Shown here: positions 1-9,240 of the stretch, piece by piece
How the letters are laid out: every line of letters begins with the position of its first letter
Position numbering within the stretch: position 1 is the stretch's first letter
Assembly: GCA_041392125.1 (NCBI GenBank)
Contig: JAWKMR010000004.1
Location: 124,001-188,000, forward strand
DNA from: Halomarinibacterium sp041392125
Lineage (GTDB): Bacteria > Bacteroidota > Bacteroidia > Flavobacteriales > Flavobacteriaceae
Length of the DNA: 64,000 nucleotides
Reading direction: 5' to 3'
Notes under the pieces: model-generated
What the model was told of the DNA's origin: nothing
Databases searched by the model: none
The model's input: the letters and a program-made list of their open reading frames with translations, nothing else
Translations under genes and position numbers: made by a program

Positions 1-437
1 TTGCTAATCAGTTAATTGGGATGTACACCACAAGTTTGGGCGATTGGGCAAAATTAATTATTGGTATAGCAGCCTTGGCTACTATGTTTAGCACGACGTT
101 AACTACCTTAGATGCTTCTCCCCGAGTCATGCATATTACCAGCGAATTACTTTTTAAAAAAACCTATAAACATGGGTATTTAATTTGGTTATTGATTTTG
201 ATTGTTGGAACACTCTCGATTTTTTTCTTTTTTGTTTCTGAAATGGGCCTACTGATACAAATAGCTACCGTACTCTCCTTCATAACCGCTCCTTTCTATG
301 CCATTATTAGTTATGTGTTACTCACCGGAAAACATACACCCAAAATGGTACAACCCTCAAAAGCCTTGAAAATTTACAGTCTTTTGGGAATAATCATTCT
401 AGTTGGTTTTAGTATTTGGTATATAACATCGTTATAA
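1..437 (+). CDS. Nramp-family divalent metal transporter, C-terminal part (partial)
   Basis: The reading frame is open to the left edge, so the first Met at 21 is not the true start and only the last ~145 residues are present. The visible part has about four hydrophobic helices. A TMFSTTLTTLDASPR segment resembles the conserved helix region of flavobacterial Nramp/MntH-type transporters, which import Mn2+ or Fe2+ with protons across the inner membrane. The N-terminal helix with the DPGN metal-binding motif would lie outside the window, so the family call rests on the C-terminal segment alone. It ends 51 bp before lipA, which has its own candidate promoter. Confidence 0.62.
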   Translation, partial: ANQLIGMYTTSLGDWAKLIIGIAALATMFSTTLTTLDASPRVMHITSELLFKKTYKHGYLIWLLILIVGTLSIFFFFVSEMGLLIQIATVLSFITAPFYAIISYVLLTGKHTPKMVQPSKALKIYSLLGIIILVGFSIWYITSL

Positions 438-453
438 ATTCTTCATCTTACAA

Positions 454-480
454 TTTGGAATTTATAAAATCGTATCTTTG
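454..480 (+). promoter_or_regulatory. Candidate flavobacterial sigma-A promoter of lipA-gap
   Basis: TATCTTTG at 473-480 matches the Bacteroidota -7 consensus TAnnTTTG. TTTG at 454-457 could be the -33 box, though the 15-bp spacer is slightly short. The lipA start codon lies only 8 bp downstream, so the leader would be very short. Confidence 0.42.
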
Positions 481-488
481 CCTTAGCT

Positions 489-1361
489 ATGGAAACACCT
501 ATTGTTACTCCTCCAAAACCTACTCCAAAGCCTAAATGGCTCCGGGTAAAATTGCCAACAGGACAAAAATATACCGAGCTTCGTGGTTTGGTTGATAAGT
601 ACAATCTGCATACCATTTGTACCTCCGGAAGTTGCCCCAATATGGGCGAATGCTGGACCGAGGGTACCGCTACTTTTATGATTTTGGGAAATATTTGTAC
701 CCGCTCTTGTGGCTTTTGTGGTGTAAAAACAGGCCGCCCCGAAACGGTAGATTGGGCCGAACCGGAAAAGGTCGCGCGTTCCATAAAACTCATGAATATT
801 AAACATGCAGTTATTACCTCGGTAGATCGGGATGATTTAAAAGATATGGGGTCTATTATTTGGGCGGAAACCGTAAAGGCCATCCGAAGAATGAATCCTG
901 AAACGACCCTAGAAACCCTAATTCCAGATTTTCAAGGGGTCACCCGAAACATTGACCGTATTATTGAAGTAGCTCCCGAAGTAGTTTCCCACAATATGGA
1001 AACCGTAAAACGACTCACCCGCGAGGTACGCATTCAGGCCAAATATGAGCGCAGTTTGGAAGTACTCCGATATTTGAAAGAACAAGGAATTAATCGAACC
1101 AAAAGTGGTATTATGTTAGGGCTTGGTGAAACCGAAGAGGAAGTGATTCAAACCTTAGAAGACCTGCGTAAAGTTGGATTGGATGTGGTTACCCTTGGAC
1201 AATACTTACAGCCCTCTAAAAAACATCTTTCGGTAAAAGAGTTTATTGCTCCGGAGCAATTCAAAAAATACGAAACCATTGGGCTTGAAATGGGCTTCCG
1301 CCACGTAGAAAGTGGCGCCTTGGTGCGTTCTTCCTATAAAGCTCACAAACACATCGCATAA
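489..1361 (+). CDS. lipA: Lipoyl synthase LipA
   Basis: Radical-SAM enzyme that inserts two sulfurs into protein-bound octanoyl chains to make lipoyl cofactors for 2-oxoacid dehydrogenases and the glycine cleavage system. The auxiliary [4Fe-4S] cluster cysteines are C44, C49 and C55 (CTSGSCPNMGEC). The radical-SAM cluster motif CxxxCxxC is C70, C74 and C77. The C-terminal RSSY supplies the serine ligand typical of LipA. The 290-aa length is normal. The start at 489 gives the family's N-terminal length and lies just after a TAnnTTTG element. The gap gene begins at the base after its stop codon, so the two are probably co-transcribed. Confidence 0.97.
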   Translation: METPIVTPPKPTPKPKWLRVKLPTGQKYTELRGLVDKYNLHTICTSGSCPNMGECWTEGTATFMILGNICTRSCGFCGVKTGRPETVDWAEPEKVARSIKLMNIKHAVITSVDRDDLKDMGSIIWAETVKAIRRMNPETTLETLIPDFQGVTRNIDRIIEVAPEVVSHNMETVKRLTREVRIQAKYERSLEVLRYLKEQGINRTKSGIMLGLGETEEEVIQTLEDLRKVGLDVVTLGQYLQPSKKHLSVKEFIAPEQFKKYETIGLEMGFRHVESGALVRSSYKAHKHIA

Positions 1362-2360
1362 ATGGAAGCACCCATTAGCATTGGTATTAACGGGTTTGGC
1401 CGTATTGGCAGGACGCTTTTCCGTATCTTACTCCATCACCCAAAAATTAAAGTAGTTGCGGTTAATGACATAGCCCTTGGTACAACGATGGCACATTTGC
1501 TAAAATATGACAGTATTCATGGAGTATTAGCTAATAAAATTATGTTTTCTGAAGGAAAGCTTCATGTGGATGATACCTCCTTTCGATATAGCTCTGAAAA
1601 AGAATTAGATAATCTTGACTGGAACGGGGTGGATATTGTTGTTGAAGCCACCGGAAAATTTAAAACCAAATCTCAACTTCAAAAACATATTGAAAAAGGA
1701 GCTAAAAAAGTCATCCTTTCTGTTCCGCCAATCGACGACGAAATTAAAACGATTGTTTTAGGGGTAAATGAAGCTATCTTGGAGTCTTCAGACACTATTA
1801 TTTCTAATGCCTCGTGTACAACTAATAACGCCGCTCCTATGCTAAAGGTAATTCACGAGCTTTGTGGCATTGAACAAGCCTATATTACCACCGTGCACTC
1901 CTACACTACCGATCAAAGTTTACACGATCAACCCCATCGCGATTTACGTAGAGCTCGTGCCGCAGGACAATCCATTGTCCCCACTACTACCGGTGCAGCC
2001 AAAGCATTAACCAAAATTTTTCCCGATTTATCAGAAGTTATTGGGGGATGTGGTATTCGGGTTCCGGTGGCTAATGGATCTCTTACTGATATCACTTTTA
2101 ATGTGAAAAAAGAAACCTCTATTGAAGAAATAAATGGGGCTTTCAAAAAAGCTTCAGAAACTTCCTTAAAATCTATTTTACAATATACGCAAGACCCTAT
2201 TGTATCGGTAGACATCGTAGGAAACACCCACTCCTGTATTTTTGATAGTGAAATGACTTCGGTGATTGGAAAAATGGTGAAAATTATTGGTTGGTATGAT
2301 AACGAAATGGGTTATTCAACAAGAATTGTAGATTTAATCTTACAAATTTCGAGGAAATAA
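1362..2360 (+). CDS. gap: Type I glyceraldehyde-3-phosphate dehydrogenase
   Basis: Oxidises glyceraldehyde 3-phosphate to 1,3-bisphosphoglycerate in cytosolic glycolysis, or the reverse in gluconeogenesis. The N-terminal Rossmann motif GINGFGRIG is present, and the Asp in AVNDIA after the second strand favours NAD over NADP. The catalytic cysteine is C152 in SNASCTTN. The usual cysteine four residues later is Asn here. The partner histidine is in TVHSYT, and the C-terminal WYDNEMGYS is typical. The 332-aa length fits. It begins directly after the lipA stop codon with no intergenic base. Flavobacteria often carry a second GAPDH, so its preferred direction is unknown. Confidence 0.95.
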   Translation: MEAPISIGINGFGRIGRTLFRILLHHPKIKVVAVNDIALGTTMAHLLKYDSIHGVLANKIMFSEGKLHVDDTSFRYSSEKELDNLDWNGVDIVVEATGKFKTKSQLQKHIEKGAKKVILSVPPIDDEIKTIVLGVNEAILESSDTIISNASCTTNNAAPMLKVIHELCGIEQAYITTVHSYTTDQSLHDQPHRDLRRARAAGQSIVPTTTGAAKALTKIFPDLSEVIGGCGIRVPVANGSLTDITFNVKKETSIEEINGAFKKASETSLKSILQYTQDPIVSVDIVGNTHSCIFDSEMTSVIGKMVKIIGWYDNEMGYSTRIVDLILQISRK

Positions 2361-2391
2361 CTATATTTATCGGCGAAGTACGTAGAAGTAA

Positions 2392-4641
2392 ATGAGTTAC
2401 CTCATAAAAAAATATAGCAAGATAGCCCCTGTTTGGCTGATATTTTTTTTAAGTTTTCAAGTGTTTTCACAACAAGCGAAAGACACTTTGATGCTTATTA
2501 AGCAATACCATGCTGAGGGAAGGACCTATGTTCAAAAGCAAGAATTTGATAAAGCCTTTGTGAGTTTATCTAATGCCGATAAACTTGCCCATGTATATAA
2601 AAACATAGAGGAACAGCTTCACGTAGAGTTTAGCATTGCACAATTACATTATTATCTTCACAATTACAAAAAAGCTGAACAGGCCACAAAAAAACTCATT
2701 GCTGAACTCCAAAAAGTAAGCAAAGAACGTGAACTTGCAGAAGCTTATACCTTATTAGGACTTATAAGCTCAGAAATTAATGCATTCTCTCAAGCAGAAG
2801 ATGTGTTGAAGCAAGCCGATATTTGGTTTACCAAAAATAATGACGAAAAAGATAGAGCGAATGTAGTATTGGGGTATGGAATTTTGGAGTTAAAAAAACG
2901 CAACTATAAGGCGGCTATTAATTATTTGGATGCGGCTATTCCAATCTTTGAAAGTAATCAAGCTAATTATCAAGAAGCCTATGCTTATTTAAGTAAAGCT
3001 GAGGCCTTTTTAAGTAGTCCTCAAGAAGATATTCCAGATGGTTTGCAACAAGCAAAAATAAGCCTTGAAAAAGCACAAGAAATTATCATACCTAATAACT
3101 TTATAAAGTTAGATGCCGACAGTTACAAAATAGCCTCGTATATCGCTCTTAAAGAAAACAATTATTCTTTAGCCGAGGAAAAAATGAGTATTTATGAGAA
3201 AAAAAATGATTCACTGTATCAAATATTTTTGAATGCCATTTCCAAAGGAATCAATTCTGAAGGAGATGCCGGATACTACAACGAAATTATAGACAAACAA
3301 CAAACCGATCTCGACAAGCAAAGGCGCTCTATTAACTTCGGAAAAATGACCACAGGACTCAGTATTGCGCTCATAGTCATTTTATCACTACTTACGCTTT
3401 CTCTCTATAAAAACAATAATTTACGAGCAAAGGCAAATGACTTGCTTCAAGATAAAAATAATGAATTGCAATTGGCCAAAGAAAAAGCCGAAAAGGCTTC
3501 CTTAGCCAAAGCACAATTCTTATCTACCATTACGCATGAGTTACGAACCCCTTTGTATGCTGTAACAGGATTAACTCATTTATTGTTGGAGGAAAATCCG
3601 AAACCCGACCAAAAAGAACACCTTAATTCCCTAAAATTTTCCGGTGAATATTTGCTTTCACTTATAAATAACATTTTAGATCTTAATAAATTAGAAGCCA
3701 ATAAAGTAGAAATTGAAAAGACCGATTTCGACCTTAAGAAGCGTATTAATGATGTGCTCATTGCGTTAAAGAAAACAGCCGATGACAAAAAGAACCAACT
3801 ACATCTTGAATACGATGAAAGCATTCCTACTAAGTTGTTGGGCGATCCTTTAAAGTTATCGCAAATCCTGATTAATTTGATTGGTAATTCGTTGAAATTT
3901 ACCCAAAATGGCGATGTTTTCATTCGAATTAAAAAAATGAAAGAAATCAATAACAGAGTGCTACTTCACTTTGAAATTGAAGATAATGGGGTAGGAATTT
4001 CGAAGAAAAAACAGAAAAGTATTTTTGAATCTTTTTCACAAGCCTCGCTTCAAATTAACAGGAAATTTGGAGGCACGGGATTAGGTTTAGCCATTGTTAA
4101 AAACCTCTTGGAACTTATGGGTAGTAAAATTCAACTCGAAAGTCAATTAGGGAAGGGGTCCAAGTTCTGGTTCGATATTAATTTTACTATTTCAGAAGAA
4201 TATTCAGACACCAAAGACCCGAAAACTCAAATGGGAGATTTCGATCTTGGAGCGTTAGAGAATAAAAAAGTATTGGTGGTTGAGGATAACAAAATTAACC
4301 AAATGATTACCAAGAAAATCTTGGAGAAAAATAAAATGGTGTGCGATGTTGCAGACAACGGAATGGATGCCATAAAATTAGTTCAGGAAAAAGAGTACCA
4401 TATAGTGCTTATGGATATTCACATGCCCGGAATTAGTGGTATAGAAGCTACACAAGAAATTCGTAAGTTCGATAAAACACTTCCTGTTATTGCCCTTACC
4501 GCAGTAACAATTGATGAAAATCTGGATGATTTTTATCGTGCAGGTTTTAATGAAATCATCCCAAAACCTTTCAAAACAGAGGAGTTTTTCGAAAAAATTT
4601 ACCGCACCCTCGAAAATAGAAAAATGCCTGTTGAAAATTAA
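2392..4641 (+). CDS. TPR hybrid sensor histidine kinase with receiver domain
   Basis: The 749-aa protein has an N-terminal signal or anchor sequence and a periplasmic stretch (roughly 30-310) of TPR-like helical repeats. One transmembrane helix lies near 320-340, followed by a short coiled coil. A HisKA domain has the phospho-accepting His near 382 in THELRTPL. The HATPase domain shows ENGVGIS-like N and FGGTGLGLAI G boxes. The C-terminal receiver has its Asp near 675 in LMDIHMPG. The phosphate probably passes from His to the attached receiver and then to a separate phosphotransfer protein. The ligand is unknown. Its stop codon overlaps that of the convergent lpxK. Confidence 0.9.
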   Translation: MSYLIKKYSKIAPVWLIFFLSFQVFSQQAKDTLMLIKQYHAEGRTYVQKQEFDKAFVSLSNADKLAHVYKNIEEQLHVEFSIAQLHYYLHNYKKAEQATKKLIAELQKVSKERELAEAYTLLGLISSEINAFSQAEDVLKQADIWFTKNNDEKDRANVVLGYGILELKKRNYKAAINYLDAAIPIFESNQANYQEAYAYLSKAEAFLSSPQEDIPDGLQQAKISLEKAQEIIIPNNFIKLDADSYKIASYIALKENNYSLAEEKMSIYEKKNDSLYQIFLNAISKGINSEGDAGYYNEIIDKQQTDLDKQRRSINFGKMTTGLSIALIVILSLLTLSLYKNNNLRAKANDLLQDKNNELQLAKEKAEKASLAKAQFLSTITHELRTPLYAVTGLTHLLLEENPKPDQKEHLNSLKFSGEYLLSLINNILDLNKLEANKVEIEKTDFDLKKRINDVLIALKKTADDKKNQLHLEYDESIPTKLLGDPLKLSQILINLIGNSLKFTQNGDVFIRIKKMKEINNRVLLHFEIEDNGVGISKKKQKSIFESFSQASLQINRKFGGTGLGLAIVKNLLELMGSKIQLESQLGKGSKFWFDINFTISEEYSDTKDPKTQMGDFDLGALENKKVLVVEDNKINQMITKKILEKNKMVCDVADNGMDAIKLVQEKEYHIVLMDIHMPGISGIEATQEIRKFDKTLPVIALTAVTIDENLDDFYRAGFNEIIPKPFKTEEFFEKIYRTLENRKMPVEN

Positions 4642-5648
4642 TACTTTCGGTAGGATTCTAATTTTTCCAGAATGTCATTTTTAAATGCTGTGGTTTCTAT
4701 GTGTAGAAATTCGGTAGTGATTGGAAGATAATACAAAGCCTTTTTTTGAAGTTTATCCTCTACCCTTTTATAATCTTTTTCGGTAGTAATAATAAGTTCT
4801 TCTTTTTTCAGCATTTCAATTTCTGAAGTTGTAAAATGATGATGGTCCGGAAATTTTTTATGGGTAAAATTGAAATTCTGCTTCTTTAAAAAGTCAACTA
4901 ACGGCTTTGGATTTGCAATTCCCGTAACTAAAGTAAACGGTTTATCCTTCAGAAATTCTAAAGAAAGACTCTCCGAAACTCCATGAATTTGAACATCGTA
5001 TCCTATTTTAGAAAAATAGATACTTTGCTTGGAAGATAGGTTCATCTTAAACTGAATTTCCTGCAATGTTGCATAGGCGGTACCGTCAGGAATTTTGGTC
5101 ACTACAATAATATCGGCTCGTTCTTTTCCTTTTTGGGATTCACGTAAATTACCCGCCGGCAACAGCAAATCATTCAGAAATAAATTTGAAAAAGAAGTCA
5201 ATAAAATACTCAAAGCGGGCTTTACTTTTCGATGCTGAAACGCATCATCCAAAATAATAACTTCCGCTTTTTTTTGCAGTTTTTCGATTCCTTCTCTTCT
5301 ATTGACACAAACGGCTACGGTAACCTCAGGAAATTTATGTTTAAATTGAAGGGGTTCATCTCCTACTTCTTCTGCAGTATTATTTTGTAAAACCTCTAAA
5401 AATCCGGAAGTTTTCCGTTTATATCCTCTGCTTAGTACTGCCACTTTATAGTCTTCTTTCAAAAACGAAATAAGCAACTCTACCATAGGCGACTTTCCGG
5501 TGCCCCCTACCGATAAGTTTCCTACGCTAATTACCGGCGTTTCATATTCGGTACTCTCTTTCCAACCTTTATCATAGGCATAATTCCTAAGGGATGTAAC
5601 CCCATCGTAGAGAATGGAAAAAGGATATAAGATTTTCCGAAAGTTCAT
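4638..5648 (-). CDS. lpxK: Tetraacyldisaccharide 4'-kinase LpxK
   Basis: Inner-membrane kinase that phosphorylates the 4' position of the lipid A precursor. The Walker A sequence GGTGKSP sits in the family motif GNLSVGGTGKSPM. The downstream SRGYKRK and LDDAFQHR motifs are diagnostic. The frame extends upstream to 5717, but the ATG at 5648 (MNFRKILYPF) gives the family's normal hydrophobic N-terminus and a 336-aa product. It also avoids overlap with the divergent NIF3 gene, so I chose it. The last bases overlap the stop of the convergent kinase gene. Confidence 0.93.
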   Translation of the reverse strand: MNFRKILYPFSILYDGVTSLRNYAYDKGWKESTEYETPVISVGNLSVGGTGKSPMVELLISFLKEDYKVAVLSRGYKRKTSGFLEVLQNNTAEEVGDEPLQFKHKFPEVTVAVCVNRREGIEKLQKKAEVIILDDAFQHRKVKPALSILLTSFSNLFLNDLLLPAGNLRESQKGKERADIIVVTKIPDGTAYATLQEIQFKMNLSSKQSIYFSKIGYDVQIHGVSESLSLEFLKDKPFTLVTGIANPKPLVDFLKKQNFNFTHKKFPDHHHFTTSEIEMLKKEELIITTEKDYKRVEDKLQKKALYYLPITTEFLHIETTAFKNDILEKLESYRKY

Positions 5649-5691
5649 ACCACGAAAATATACTTTTTTATCTTTACCGTAAAAATAAGAG

Positions 5692-6786
5692 ATGACAGTT
5701 ACAGAGGTAATTTCCATTTTAGAAGAATTAGCACCCCTTTCCTATGCCGAAGATTTTGACAATACCGGTCTATTAGTGGGCAATCCCCAAACCCAAGTAA
5801 AAGGAATATTGGTGACATTGGATACGCTGGAAACTATTGTAGAAGAAGCGATAGAACAAAATTGCAATCTCATTGTAAGCTTTCATCCTATTATCTTTAA
5901 AGGCTTAAAAAAAATAACCGGTAAAAGCTACGTAGAGCGAACCGTGTTAAAAGCTATTCAAAATGATATTGCTATTTTTTCCATTCATACCGCTTTAGAC
6001 AATGCTTGGAATGGAGTTAATGCTGCTATCTGCGAAAAACTGAACCTAAACCACAGAAAAATATTAATTCCACAGGAAAGAACGATTAAAAAGTTAATCA
6101 GTTTTGTTCCAACTAAAGATGCAGAAAAACTCCGTAATAGTTTGTTTAAAGCAGGTGCCGGTGCTATAGGGAATTACCAAAATTGCAGTTTCAATATTCA
6201 AGGGTTAGGCAGCTTTGAGGGCAATGCAGCATCCAATCCTACCCTCGGAAAAAAAGGCGAAACTCACTATGAAGAAGAAACTCAAATTGGGGTGGTATTC
6301 CCGAAACATTTAGAGAAAAAGGTGTTACAATCCTTATTTCAAAACCATCCTTATGAAGAAGTGGCTTATGAAGTGACTACCTTGGAAAACACACACCAAC
6401 ATATAGGAATGGGAATGATTGGAGAATTTTCAGAAGCAATTTCAGAATCCGAATTTTTAAAATTAGTAAAGAAAACTTTTCATACCGGTGTGATCAAGCA
6501 TTCAAAAATATTAGGCAAACCCATTAAAAAAGTAGCTGTTTTGGGCGGAAGCGGAAGCTTTGCTATTGAAGCAGCCAAAGCAAATGGAGTGGATGCTTTT
6601 GTAACTTCCGATTTAAAATACCACGACTTTTTTTCTGCAGAAAACAAGCTACTTTTAGCAGATATTGGGCATTATGAAAGTGAACAATACACAAAAGAAC
6701 TTTTAGTTGCTTATCTTACCAAAAAAATTACTAATTTTGCAGTCGTTTTATCAAAAGTGAACACCAATCCCGTAAGCTATTATTAA
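5692..6786 (+). CDS. NIF3/YbgI-family dinuclear metal protein
   Basis: The 364-aa member of the NIF3 family forms hexameric rings with a two-metal centre. The biochemical role is not settled; GTP cyclohydrolase-like activity has been proposed for some homologues. Metal-binding histidines are visible in SFHPIIFKG, in FSIHTALDNAW and near the C-terminus in ADIGHYESE. The middle ~100 residues correspond to the PII-like insert of the long form. It is divergent from lpxK across a 43-bp gap. It is followed after 3 bp by the coiled-coil protein gene, a pairing common in Bacteroidota that suggests an operon. Confidence 0.9.
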   Translation: MTVTEVISILEELAPLSYAEDFDNTGLLVGNPQTQVKGILVTLDTLETIVEEAIEQNCNLIVSFHPIIFKGLKKITGKSYVERTVLKAIQNDIAIFSIHTALDNAWNGVNAAICEKLNLNHRKILIPQERTIKKLISFVPTKDAEKLRNSLFKAGAGAIGNYQNCSFNIQGLGSFEGNAASNPTLGKKGETHYEEETQIGVVFPKHLEKKVLQSLFQNHPYEEVAYEVTTLENTHQHIGMGMIGEFSEAISESEFLKLVKKTFHTGVIKHSKILGKPIKKVAVLGGSGSFAIEAAKANGVDAFVTSDLKYHDFFSAENKLLLADIGHYESEQYTKELLVAYLTKKITNFAVVLSKVNTNPVSYY

Positions 6787-6789
6787 ATT

Positions 6790-7572
6790 ATGGCAAAGAA
6801 AACTGAAACCACAGTAGAAGAAAAACTAAGAGCCTTATTCGATCTTCAATTAATTGACTCTCGTGTAGATGAAATTCGGAATGTTCGTGGAGAGCTTCCT
6901 TTAGAAGTGCAAGATTTGGAAGATGAAGTGGCCGGAATGAATACCCGTCTTGAAAAATTGACCAACGATCTTGAAACCATTGAAGAGAGTATTAAAGACA
7001 AGAAAAATTTAATTGAAGAAGCCAAAGGTCTTATCAAAAAATATAGTTCGCAGCAAGATAAGGTTCGTAACAATAGAGAATACAATAGCTTAAGCAAAGA
7101 GGTAGAGTTTCAGGAGTTGGAAATTCAATTAGCTGAAAAACACATCAAAGAATTTAAAGCACAAATTGAGCAAAAATCGGTTGTAATTGAAGAGACCAAA
7201 GCGCGATTGTCTGAAAGAGAAAATCACTTAAAGCATAAAAAAGGAGAATTGAACGAAATTTTGGCAGAAACTGAAAAAGAAGAACAAGCCCTCCTTAAAG
7301 AATCTGAGAAATTCGAAGAACACATCGAAGAGCGTCTTATAAATGCCTATAAGCGTATTCGTGGAAATGTGAAAAACGGTTTAGCAGTAGTAGCTATTGA
7401 ACGCGGCGCTTCAGGGGGATCTTTCTTTACCATTCCTCCACAGGTACAAATGGAAATTGCGGCTCGTAAAAAAATTATTACCGATGAGCACAGTGGTCGT
7501 ATTTTAGTAGATCCAGCGCTTGCCGATGAGGAACGCGAAAAAATGGAGCAATTATTCAAAAAACTAAAATAA
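6790..7572 (+). CDS. Coiled-coil protein of the C4-type zinc ribbon family, cysteines lost
   Basis: The 260-aa cytosolic protein has a long charged coiled coil (roughly 10-180) and a C-terminal domain that aligns with the C4 zinc ribbon of this family (FFTIPPQ ... EHSGRIL). The positions where CxxC pairs normally occur read ASGGS and EHSG. The whole protein contains no cysteine, so it cannot bind zinc in the usual way. Homologues are annotated as zinc-ribbon or nucleic-acid-binding proteins, but the function is unknown. It follows the NIF3 gene by 3 bp and is closed by a strong terminator. Confidence 0.85.
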   Translation: MAKKTETTVEEKLRALFDLQLIDSRVDEIRNVRGELPLEVQDLEDEVAGMNTRLEKLTNDLETIEESIKDKKNLIEEAKGLIKKYSSQQDKVRNNREYNSLSKEVEFQELEIQLAEKHIKEFKAQIEQKSVVIEETKARLSERENHLKHKKGELNEILAETEKEEQALLKESEKFEEHIEERLINAYKRIRGNVKNGLAVVAIERGASGGSFFTIPPQVQMEIAARKKIITDEHSGRILVDPALADEEREKMEQLFKKLK

Positions 7573-7590
7573 TCTCCTTTAAATTATAAC

Positions 7591-7623
7591 AAAGCCTTCA
7601 CAAAACGTGGAGGCTTTTTTTTT
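7591..7623 (+). terminator. Rho-independent terminator after the NIF3 operon
   Basis: AAAGCCTTCAC and GTGGAGGCTTT form an 11-bp stem with one G-U pair and a 5-base loop, followed by a run of T. It ends the plus-strand unit before msrA. Confidence 0.88.
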
Positions 7624-7678
7624 GTATTTTTCTGAAAGGAATTTTAAGCTTCCCGACTTACCTTAAAATCTTGTATCC

Positions 7679-8359
7679 ATGAAAAAGTATATAGCCCTTT
7701 CACTTTCCATAGTATTCCTAAGCTTACAGGCTTCTTGCCAATCCAATGAAAAGAACAAAAAGGAAGAAGCCAAACTTCAAAAGGAAGTCAAACCAGTAAC
7801 CGTTCCTTCTAAGGACGGATATGAATTTGCCTATTTTGCCAGCGGCTGTTTTTGGTGTGTGGAGGCAATATATGAAAGTGTAAAAGGAGTAAAAGAATCT
7901 ACTTCGGGATATAGTGGTGGTCATACTGAAAACCCATCATACGAAGCAAGTAACACTGGGTTAACAGGCCACGCCGAAGCGGTAGAAATTATGTACGACC
8001 CTAAAGTAGTGTCTTTTGCCTCTTTGGTAGATGTGTATTTTGGCTCTCAAAATATTTCGCAAATAAACGGTCAAGGCCCCGATCACGGGAGTCAGTATCG
8101 TAGTATTATTTTTTATCAAAATGCCGTACAGAAAAAAATTATTGATGCAAAAATTGTTGAGATTGAAAAAGAACTAGGAAAAGGCAAAGTAGCTGCACAG
8201 GTATTACCCTTTCAAAAGTTTTGGGTAGCAGAGGAATATCACCAAAATTACGAGCGATTGCACCCCAATCATCCCTATATTCAAAATGTATCCATTCCTA
8301 GACTTAACCGATTTAAAGCCAAGTTTCCGGAATTGTTGAAAGAGGAGAAAGAGCAGTAG
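7679..8359 (+). CDS. msrA: Peptide-methionine (S)-S-oxide reductase MsrA, lipoprotein form
   Basis: Reduces methionine S-sulfoxide in oxidatively damaged proteins. The catalytic motif GCFWCVEA is present, as are the family segments YSGGHTENPSYE, GHAEAV and HGSQYRSI. The N-terminus is a lipoprotein signal with a lipobox LQASC, so the mature enzyme is probably anchored in the periplasm or outer membrane and repairs envelope proteins. It is 226 aa, the extra length being the signal and a lysine-rich linker. It stands alone after a terminator, and the next gene is on the other strand. Confidence 0.95.
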   Translation: MKKYIALSLSIVFLSLQASCQSNEKNKKEEAKLQKEVKPVTVPSKDGYEFAYFASGCFWCVEAIYESVKGVKESTSGYSGGHTENPSYEASNTGLTGHAEAVEIMYDPKVVSFASLVDVYFGSQNISQINGQGPDHGSQYRSIIFYQNAVQKKIIDAKIVEIEKELGKGKVAAQVLPFQKFWVAEEYHQNYERLHPNHPYIQNVSIPRLNRFKAKFPELLKEEKEQ

Positions 8360-8365
8360 TTTAAA

Positions 8366-9214
8366 TTAAAATTTCCACCATTTATTTTTTAGATCTTCAG
8401 GTTTAAAATCGTGAAATGTCCAAGCAAGTGAAACTTTTATAATTTTATATTTTATTGATAAAGATATTTTATTACTTAGCCATTCCCATTCTTTTGAAAT
8501 TTGTTTTATTTCAGATCTTAATTTTTTTTCTGGTATTTTTTTTAAATAATCCATATTAAAATCTTTTGGTGGACTTCCACCTTCTTCGAATGCTTTTATA
8601 AAAATTTTTCTTAATCCATAAATTTCATTTATTCCATTTTTAACTTTGGGTAATGAAAGAATATTAAGGACTTGATCTGAATATTTAAACTTTTCCTTTT
8701 CAGAAGTTTTATGAACTTCTTTAATATATTTAAAATCACAAATGATAGCCTTTTCATTTTCTAATCTTGAATTTAAAAATTTCTGTAAATAGGGAAAAAA
8801 TCCATCAAAAATTATATCATCATTTGGTGATAAATTTAATCTGTTTTCTCCATGAACCAAAAAATCAGATTCTAAATCATAAAAATCATTTTCTTCCAGT
8901 TTTTTATTTCTTTTACCATGCCAACTAAATCCAAAATGCATTGAGGTATCACTCAGCATAAACTCAACAGCCTCCTCTGAAGACATCAACAGTAAATTTT
9001 TCTTTCCTCGGATTTTGTCTAAAAATTCTAACGGAGTATAAATAACAAACTTGCCATAACTTTCTAGGATGATTAATTTATCATCGAGATTTTTTGTTTC
9101 ATAATCTATCCAATCAACTTCAACCTTATTTAATAACTTAATACTTAAGAAGTTTTCTAATTCAGAAATATTAGAAACATCATTATTATGAAATGCAAAC
9201 CCAAAAATATTCAT
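8366..9214 (-). CDS. Hypothetical protein, AT-rich orphan
   Basis: I do not recognise this 282-aa protein. It has no signal peptide or membrane helix and is rich in Lys, Asn, Glu and Phe, with aromatic clusters near the C-terminus. The DNA is clearly more AT-rich than the neighbouring msrA and ferredoxin genes, which suggests recent acquisition. It starts with ATG (MNIFGFAFHN) and ends 7 bp from the convergent msrA. The following minus-strand DUF1905 gene lies 26 bp upstream and could share its promoter. Coding is supported by the long uninterrupted frame and protein-like composition only. Confidence 0.7.
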   Translation of the reverse strand: MNIFGFAFHNNDVSNISELENFLSIKLLNKVEVDWIDYETKNLDDKLIILESYGKFVIYTPLEFLDKIRGKKNLLLMSSEEAVEFMLSDTSMHFGFSWHGKRNKKLEENDFYDLESDFLVHGENRLNLSPNDDIIFDGFFPYLQKFLNSRLENEKAIICDFKYIKEVHKTSEKEKFKYSDQVLNILSLPKVKNGINEIYGLRKIFIKAFEEGGSPPKDFNMDYLKKIPEKKLRSEIKQISKEWEWLSNKISLSIKYKIIKVSLAWTFHDFKPEDLKNKWWKF

Positions 9215-9240
9215 TCCTATTACCTATATTATATTAAAAT

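Noticed and set aside
443..883. Minus-strand ORF of 146 aa opposite lipA
   Set aside because: It lies wholly antisense to the well-supported lipA, with a low-complexity translation and no family resemblance; the same holds for the shorter frame at 483-806.
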